From the NCBI RefSeq assembly GCF_046098205.1, contig NZ_JBJURJ010000010.1, positions 193,748 to 257,747 of the forward strand: a stretch of DNA of 64,000 bases. Reading direction: 5' to 3'. Shown here piece by piece: positions 59,408-64,000 of this stretch. A program made the translations under genes and the position numbers. The DNA comes from Paenibacillus_AR mesotrionivorans. Its GTDB lineage: Bacteria > Bacillota > Bacilli > Paenibacillales > NBRC-103111. The number at the start of each line of letters is the position of its first letter. The first letter of the stretch is position 1. The notes under the pieces are model-generated. The model searched no databases. It saw only the letters and a program-made list of their open reading frames with translations, and had not been told where the DNA came from.

Positions 59408-59451
59408 AAAACCGAACGTTTGTGTAAAGAGAGTGAATATAGTTCGTATTT
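59408..59451. promoter_or_regulatory. Pair of facing PurBoxes (PurR operator)
   Basis: AAAACCGAACGTT on the plus strand (59408-59420) and AAATACGAACTAT on the minus strand (59439-59451) each differ at one position from the B. subtilis PurBox AWWWCCGAACWWT. They face each other across 18 bp and lie immediately upstream of the -35, as in B. subtilis pur. PurR bound here would repress and be released by PRPP. Confidence 0.75.
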
Positions 59452-59483
59452 TAACAGCGGTTTCAAAGCACCTCCCCGCCCCG

Positions 59484-60866
59484 TCAAGGAGCCAGAAGCT
59501 TCACTGCCGCCTGAAGCTGGGGGTCATTCTGCTTCAGCTGCGCCGCCAGAAGCTCCGTCATCTTCCGCAATGTGTCTCCAGCCACCGCACCGGTGGCCTG
59601 CAAACCTTGGGCCGACTGGAACGACTTTACGGCCTCTGCTGTTTTCCCGTCGAAGTACCCGTCCTTCCGGCCGGGGTCAAAGCCCAGCGCCGCCAGCATC
59701 ACCTGGATGCTTTTCACCTCGGTGGCGTAGCTGTCCTGCTTCCACTCCTTGTCGGGGCTGACATACGGCAGCGCCGCATATTCCGGGAGAGCCACCTCCA
59801 CATCGGGAGCGATGCCTGTTTTGTGAATCCATGTGCCATCGGGGGTCAGCCACTTGGCGTTGGTGTATTTCACCGTAGAGCCGTCCTTCAGGTTCATGAT
59901 GGTTTGGGCTGTGCCCTTACCGAAGGTTTTCTCCCCTACCAGCTTGGCACCCGCAGACTCCTGCAGAGCCCCCGCCAGAATCTCCCCGGCACTGGCGGTG
60001 CCCCCGTCGATCAGGCCCACCATGGGCAGCCCGTCAATGCTGGGGTTTTTGCCGCTGCCTCTGGCCCGGTACTCCTGGGTGCGGCCGTTGCGGTCCTCCA
60101 CCTTCAGCAGAGTTTTGCCTGCGGGAAGCAGCATTTCGCCGATTTCCACCGCCTGATCCAGCAATCCGCCCGGATTTTGCCGCAAATCCAGCACCAGCCC
60201 CTTCATGCCCTTAGCCTTCAGGTCGGTCAGCTGCTTGGCGAACTCCGCTCCCGTCGTTTCCGACACGGAGGAAATCTGAATCACCCCGATCCCATTATCC
60301 AGCAAATTGCTGTATACCGTTTCAATAGGGATCACATCCCGGATAACCGTGACCTGAATGGGGTCCGTCTCACCCGGTCTTTCAATCGTAAGCTCTGCCT
60401 TCGTTCCCTTCTCGCCGCGGAGCAGCTTCACTGCCTCCGTCGACTTCATGCCGATGAGACTGGTATCCCCCAGCTTGATGATCCGGTCATTGGGCTTCAG
60501 CCCCGCCTTTTCGGCAGGTGCACCTTTAATGGGAGAAACGATGACGATCCGCCCGTCCCGTTCCTCAATTTCCGCTCCAATACCCACAAACGAAGAACTG
60601 ATCACCTCACCGAAGCTTTTGGATTCCTCCTGGTTCATATAAACGGAGTACGGATCATCCAGCGCCTTCATCATGCCGTCCAGCGCCCCGTCCACCAGCT
60701 TGGTTTTGTCGACAGGCTCCACATATTGGGCGGACAGATGCTCATAGACCGCATCGAGCTTATCCCACTTTTCATACTGGTTGCGGGTATACGCGAAGGT
60801 TAAGCCGCTGGCAGCCACCGCCGTGACGATTACTGTGGTTACTGTGTTCCTGATGCGATTGCCCAT
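59484..60866 (-). CDS. CtpA-type S41 protease with peptidoglycan-binding domain
   Basis: 460 residues. N-terminal membrane anchor or signal (VTTVIVTAVAASGLTFAYT); helical lead; PDZ domain (~100-185, IVSPIKGAPAEKAGLKPNDRIIKLG); S41 catalytic domain with the nucleophile Ser in LIDGGTASAGEILAGAL and Lys in LVGEKTFGKGTAQTIM; C-terminal PG_binding_1 (VKSIQVMLAALGFDPGRKDG). Secreted carboxyl-terminal processing proteases of this type act on wall or signalling proteins (sporulation, SpoIVF-like checkpoints). Its 3' end abuts the pur operon PurBox region. Confidence 0.94.
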   Translation of the reverse strand: MGNRIRNTVTTVIVTAVAASGLTFAYTRNQYEKWDKLDAVYEHLSAQYVEPVDKTKLVDGALDGMMKALDDPYSVYMNQEESKSFGEVISSSFVGIGAEIEERDGRIVIVSPIKGAPAEKAGLKPNDRIIKLGDTSLIGMKSTEAVKLLRGEKGTKAELTIERPGETDPIQVTVIRDVIPIETVYSNLLDNGIGVIQISSVSETTGAEFAKQLTDLKAKGMKGLVLDLRQNPGGLLDQAVEIGEMLLPAGKTLLKVEDRNGRTQEYRARGSGKNPSIDGLPMVGLIDGGTASAGEILAGALQESAGAKLVGEKTFGKGTAQTIMNLKDGSTVKYTNAKWLTPDGTWIHKTGIAPDVEVALPEYAALPYVSPDKEWKQDSYATEVKSIQVMLAALGFDPGRKDGYFDGKTAEAVKSFQSAQGLQATGAVAGDTLRKMTELLAAQLKQNDPQLQAAVKLLAP

Positions 60867-61028
60867 CCGTAGGACCTCCCGAGGCTTTCCGCGGGGGAAA
60901 ACCGGTTATGCAAGCTTATGCCGGATGCCGTTTTGCGCGACCGGTCTTTAATTGGATATTTTACCATACCGCGGTTGGCACTCCAAACCCGGCATTTTCC
61001 AGTTGGCCCGACAGTCCTCCCCTTATGC

Positions 61029-62393
61029 TCATCGCTCTCCGGGCAAAGGAATCTCCCCCGCAGCCGGAGCCCCCTTCTGCACCCAGTCCAGAAACAGCTG
61101 GTAGTCCGCCTCCGTTTGTCTGGCATAGGATACCGCCCACAGGGCCAGGTCCCGGGCAAACACACTGCTCTTTTCCCCCATGGCTTCCGCAATTTCATCC
61201 TCACTGTGATACGCCAGCACGCCATTTTCCACATCCGCATCTGCCCGGGCATGAGCCTTCGCCGTAATCCGCCCCATGATCTCCAGCGCCTCCAGGAAAT
61301 CCTGTTTTCCCTCCAGATCGGACAGCTTCAGCTTCTTCTTATACGGGGACCGCTCCCGGATGTAATACTGCTTGCCTCCGAAGGTCAAATACCCCAGGAA
61401 CGGGTCCGCCTCATGATGCATGGCCTGCTGGGTGGCCGCCACACGTCTGCCCTGGTGACCGAATTCCCGCCAGAACTCCTCCCGGTAAGGCAAGAAGTAG
61501 GCCGGCACCGGCACCCTTGCCTCCTTCACCTCCAGCACCACATCGTCCATGGCATCCGCCGCCCCGCCCCCTTCAATAAGCAGATAATAACGGTCCAGTC
61601 CGATGGACGCCGTCCCCGAGCCTTTTTTCACCGCCATATCCTTTATCCTGAAAAAGTTAGGCTTCAGCTCCCGTTCACGTCCCAGCACCGCTATATATTC
61701 CTCCCAGGCCGCCAACAGCGCCCTGCGGGTTCCCGGCTCCACCTCCACCAGCTCCTCCGAACGGATAAACCGCCGGTCCCGGCCGCCTGCCGTAACCGAC
61801 AGCATAAACTTGTGGGGCTCCCGTTTTCCCAGCTTGCGCAGCAGCTTGCGGATGCTTCCGTCGGTGTTGTCCTCGCTGAACTGCAGCCGGGACGGGTTCT
61901 CCTCCCGCTCGGTAAATTTGCGGATTTGCCGGTAATAGGCCTGCGCATACGCCTCGATGGCTTCGATACGCTCATGCTCATCCAGACCCAGCTCCTTGCC
62001 GGCCAAGGCAATGCTTGCGGACATCCGCAGCAGGTCGTACAGGTATGAGCCCAGGCAGCCCTCGTCGAAGTCATTGATATCGTAAACCAGATCCCCGTTT
62101 TCATCCTTGAAAGCGCCGAAATTCTCCAGATGGAGATCCCCCTGCACCCAAGTCGGCCGGTTCTCCGCCGTATGGTAGGGAAACCACTCCCGGGAGACAT
62201 CGGAATAGAACAGGTACGCGCTCCCTCTAAAAAAAGAATACGGCGACTCTGCCATTTTGCTGTATTTCATCATCCGGCCGGTTTGGTCCAGCTTCATAAT
62301 GCGGATGTCGAACTCGTCGAACATGGTGGCCAGCGCCTGCTGCCGGAGATGGCGGTGGGTATGCTTGACCTTCTCGATGATGGACTCGTACAT
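61029..62393 (-). CDS. DUF2252 protein, kinase-like fold
   Basis: 454 residues from ATG 62393, with GAGGAGG about 8 nt upstream. The DUF2252 core is complete: MAESPYSFFRGSAYLFYSDV, WVQGDLHLENFGAF, VYDINDFDEGCLGSYLYDLLR and KKGSGTASIGLDRYYLLIEG. GDLHLENF and DINDFDEG have the form of the catalytic loop (H-x-D...N) and metal-binding Asp of aminoglycoside/choline-kinase-like enzymes, so a small-molecule phosphotransferase is a reasonable guess. Function is unproven. Its gap to ctpA is 162 bp. Confidence 0.9.
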   Translation of the reverse strand: MYESIIEKVKHTHRHLRQQALATMFDEFDIRIMKLDQTGRMMKYSKMAESPYSFFRGSAYLFYSDVSREWFPYHTAENRPTWVQGDLHLENFGAFKDENGDLVYDINDFDEGCLGSYLYDLLRMSASIALAGKELGLDEHERIEAIEAYAQAYYRQIRKFTEREENPSRLQFSEDNTDGSIRKLLRKLGKREPHKFMLSVTAGGRDRRFIRSEELVEVEPGTRRALLAAWEEYIAVLGRERELKPNFFRIKDMAVKKGSGTASIGLDRYYLLIEGGGAADAMDDVVLEVKEARVPVPAYFLPYREEFWREFGHQGRRVAATQQAMHHEADPFLGYLTFGGKQYYIRERSPYKKKLKLSDLEGKQDFLEALEIMGRITAKAHARADADVENGVLAYHSEDEIAEAMGEKSSVFARDLALWAVSYARQTEADYQLFLDWVQKGAPAAGEIPLPGER

Positions 62394-62636
62394 AATCGGT
62401 ACATCCTCCTCTATAGCAAAAACACACCCTGCTGCAAACGGCAATCGGGGTGTGCTTCGCGTGTGTGACTGTTCTATTTACCAGCATAAAACCGGCCCAG
62501 GGCCAAAGTCAAATGGTTGCCGCCTGGTGCTGAACAACCCTTTTAGAGCCTGCGACGAAAAGCTTATGCTGCCGAAGCGGCGTTTGCTAACGCAAATGCT
62601 CCGTACCGCTAATTTCCTCGCAGCTCCTTAAGCTCC

Positions 62637-63245
62637 TTATTCCACCGGCTGGCGGATGATGGTTTGCAGCTTGTCCGGAGCGGCGCGCCGGGGATCGCCC
62701 AGGTAAATTTCGTGGTGCTTGCCCCGGAGCTGGAGCCCCTGCTCCTGAATAAAGGCATGCAACCGCTCAATCGTAGGTGTTTCCTCGGCGTAAGGTCCAA
62801 TGTGCAGCACCTGGGCGCATTTCCCCTCGTCCAAACGGGCGAGGCGGGCCAGAGGCAGAGCGGGCAACGTTTTTTTGGCTGCAGCCTGCTGTCGGGCTTC
62901 CTCTACCAGAGCCGGGGTGATAAAATCCGGCTGCAGGATCAGGGAGGTCCATTTCCAGTCCCCCTTGCGCTCCAGACTGAACGCTTCGATGGGCTCGCTC
63001 CACCAGAGGCCTTCCAGGGGCATGACGCCATAATCCGCCCCCTCCGGCATACGCTTCATCATAAACTTCAGCGTGTAGGACAGCGAATACAGCGCCTCCA
63101 CCGCCTGCTGATAGGCCGGCGCGGTGTTGGGGTCCCCTTCCCCATCGATCATCAGATACTGCAGGGGCGGCACCTCCACCAGCATCGGCTCGGGCTTGGC
63201 CCGGTACAGCTCCCGGTAGGTTTTCTTCAAATCCAGCTTCTCCAT
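62637..63245 (-). CDS. GyrI-like small-molecule-binding protein
   Basis: 202 residues from ATG 63245: AGGAGG is 11-12 nt upstream, while the alternative ATG 63257 would touch the ribosome site. LDLKKTYRELYRAKPEPMLV, PPLQYLMIDGEGDPNTAPAYQ, MKRMPEGADYGVMPLEGLWW and HEIYLGDPRRAAPDKLQTIIR are the standard pattern of the large GyrI-like (SOUL/Rob-related) family. Members bind or hydrolyse hydrophobic compounds; no DNA-binding domain is attached. Its role is open. Confidence 0.9.
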   Translation of the reverse strand: MEKLDLKKTYRELYRAKPEPMLVEVPPLQYLMIDGEGDPNTAPAYQQAVEALYSLSYTLKFMMKRMPEGADYGVMPLEGLWWSEPIEAFSLERKGDWKWTSLILQPDFITPALVEEARQQAAAKKTLPALPLARLARLDEGKCAQVLHIGPYAEETPTIERLHAFIQEQGLQLRGKHHEIYLGDPRRAAPDKLQTIIRQPVE

Positions 63246-63484
63246 TGTATGGCACATCCTCCTTGGTTGGGTTCCCTGTGACTTCTCCTCCCCAGTATAC
63301 CCCGGCGATGTGACAACAGATGGTCAGGTTTCAAAATGGGGGAATAGGTTGGAGGTGCGGAGGAGGTAACGATGCGTGGAACTGGTGAATGCTTGGAACT
63401 GGTGGCACAAGGGAGTCTGGTTAGTTTAGGGATGACGGGATTCGCCGCAATGGTGAGTTGTGAGGAAGTTTAGTTTAAGGAATT

Positions 63485-63680
63485 AGCGGAGAACGTTGAG
63501 GTGAAGGGTGAGGTGAAAGCGTTGAGGTAAGGGGAAGCCAAAGCGTTGAGGTGAAGGGGAGGCCAAAGCGTTGAGCTGAACAGCAGGCGTTTCTCCCCTT
63601 CCTTAAGCTGTATTATGCCCTCAGCCTTATGCTGTATTATCCCCTCGGCTTTATGCTGTATTATCCCCTCCGCTCAGGAG
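63485..63680. repeat. Two short tandem-repeat tracts
   Basis: 63490-63575: GCGTTGAGGTGAAGGG-type units in 26-28-bp steps (AAGCGTTGAGGTGAAGGGGA). 63600-63675: three copies of CTTATGCTGTATTATCCCCT in 22-23-bp steps. A short plus-strand open frame here (from 63615) is a product of the repeat. Between 63246 and 63485 I see no gene or motif. Confidence 0.7.
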
Positions 63681-63747
63681 GGGGAGGGAGGGAATGCAGT
63701 GCTAGTAAACCCTAGCATTCCCGAGGCGGCCATCCGCGCAGCAATTC

Positions 63748-63930
63748 TAACGGAAGTGAGAGCCTTTATTTGCTCCAAAACACGGGTTCAAAAAATCTAA
63801 CGGAAGCAGGAGCCGCTATTGAAACCAAAACGAGCCTTGGGCAAGCAATTTGACTCAAATAGAGGCTCTGGCCGCCGTTAGATTTTTTAAAGCGGTGTTT
63901 TTGCCAAAATAGCGGCTCTGGCCGCACTAG
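63748..63930. repeat. Four-unit palindromic array I
   Basis: Forward units at 63748-63770 (TAACGGAAGTGAGAGCC) and 63798-63820 (TAACGGAAGCAGGAGCCGC); reversed at 63858-63880 (GGCTCTGGCCGCCGTTA) and 63908-63930 (GCGGCTCTGGCCGCACTA). Centres 63759, 63809, 63869, 63919: exactly 50, 60, 50. The neighbouring gene beyond the window is unknown; 63931-64000 shows nothing. Confidence 0.88.
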
Positions 63931-64000
63931 CGATGCGTCAAACCTAACATGGAATTATCCAATATTCCTAAATATGGGTTAATTTGAACGTTGTCACCTG

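Noticed and set aside
63615..63800. Short plus-strand open frame near the right end
   Set aside because: It begins in a 22-bp tandem repeat and ends inside array I; no ribosome site.

Overview
The window looks like a chromosomal segment of a Paenibacillus-type Firmicute. The grounds are the Bacillus-style pur gene order, a PurBox operator plus guanine riboswitch in front of purE, TTG/GTG starts behind strong AGGAGG ribosome sites, an LplB/YtcP-type polysaccharide importer with a membrane-bound AraC sensor, and SLH-anchored surface proteins. No rRNA, tRNA, CRISPR array or complete insertion sequence was seen. The blocks yerB - yerC - dgkB - rlmCD and pur echo the B. subtilis pur-yer neighbourhood, with extra genes in between.

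Layout. 1-7540 is visibly AT-richer and patchy: the start of an SLH-type secreted protein, a YggS PLP-homeostasis protein, an esterase, a secreted beta-helix glycosidase with a CBM6, an ECF sigma/anti-sigma pair, and two gene remnants (toxin-like at 4802, MFS at 7353). 7586-13740 holds rlmCD, dgkB, a CbiX-type chelatase, yerC, a glycine-rich basic protein and a YerB-like protein. 13806-17603 is a DoxX protein and the uxaB-uxaA galacturonate genes. 18369-29992 is a glycan-use locus: AraC sensor, two permeases, binding lipoprotein and a 1793-residue SLH-anchored surface protein. 30513-35448 has a phosphoesterase, an ABC-2 exporter and a regulator with three DNA-binding domains. 35610-42684 has a GH2 glycosidase with a divergent AraC regulator, a BI-1 protein, a 42-residue membrane protein, an MFS exporter and a LysR regulator. 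42826-59451 is the purine operon read on the minus strand: purE-K-B-C-S-Q-L-F-M-N, a stand-alone AICAR formyltransferase, purO and purD. A CtpA protease, a DUF2252 protein and a GyrI-like protein complete the window.

Two points stand out. First, the operon has no bifunctional PurH: the last two steps are split between a transformylase-only protein and an archaeal-type PurO cyclohydrolase. Second, ten intergenic sites carry the same unusual architecture: four imperfectly palindromic units of about 23 bp, two forward then two reversed, with unit centres 50, 60 and 50 bp apart (within 1-2 bp). The sequence of the units differs from array to array but is shared within an array. Every convergent gap longer than about 200 bp in the GC-rich part has one, and four gaps inside the pur operon carry them. 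I know of no named element of this form, and it is the best candidate here for an undescribed system.
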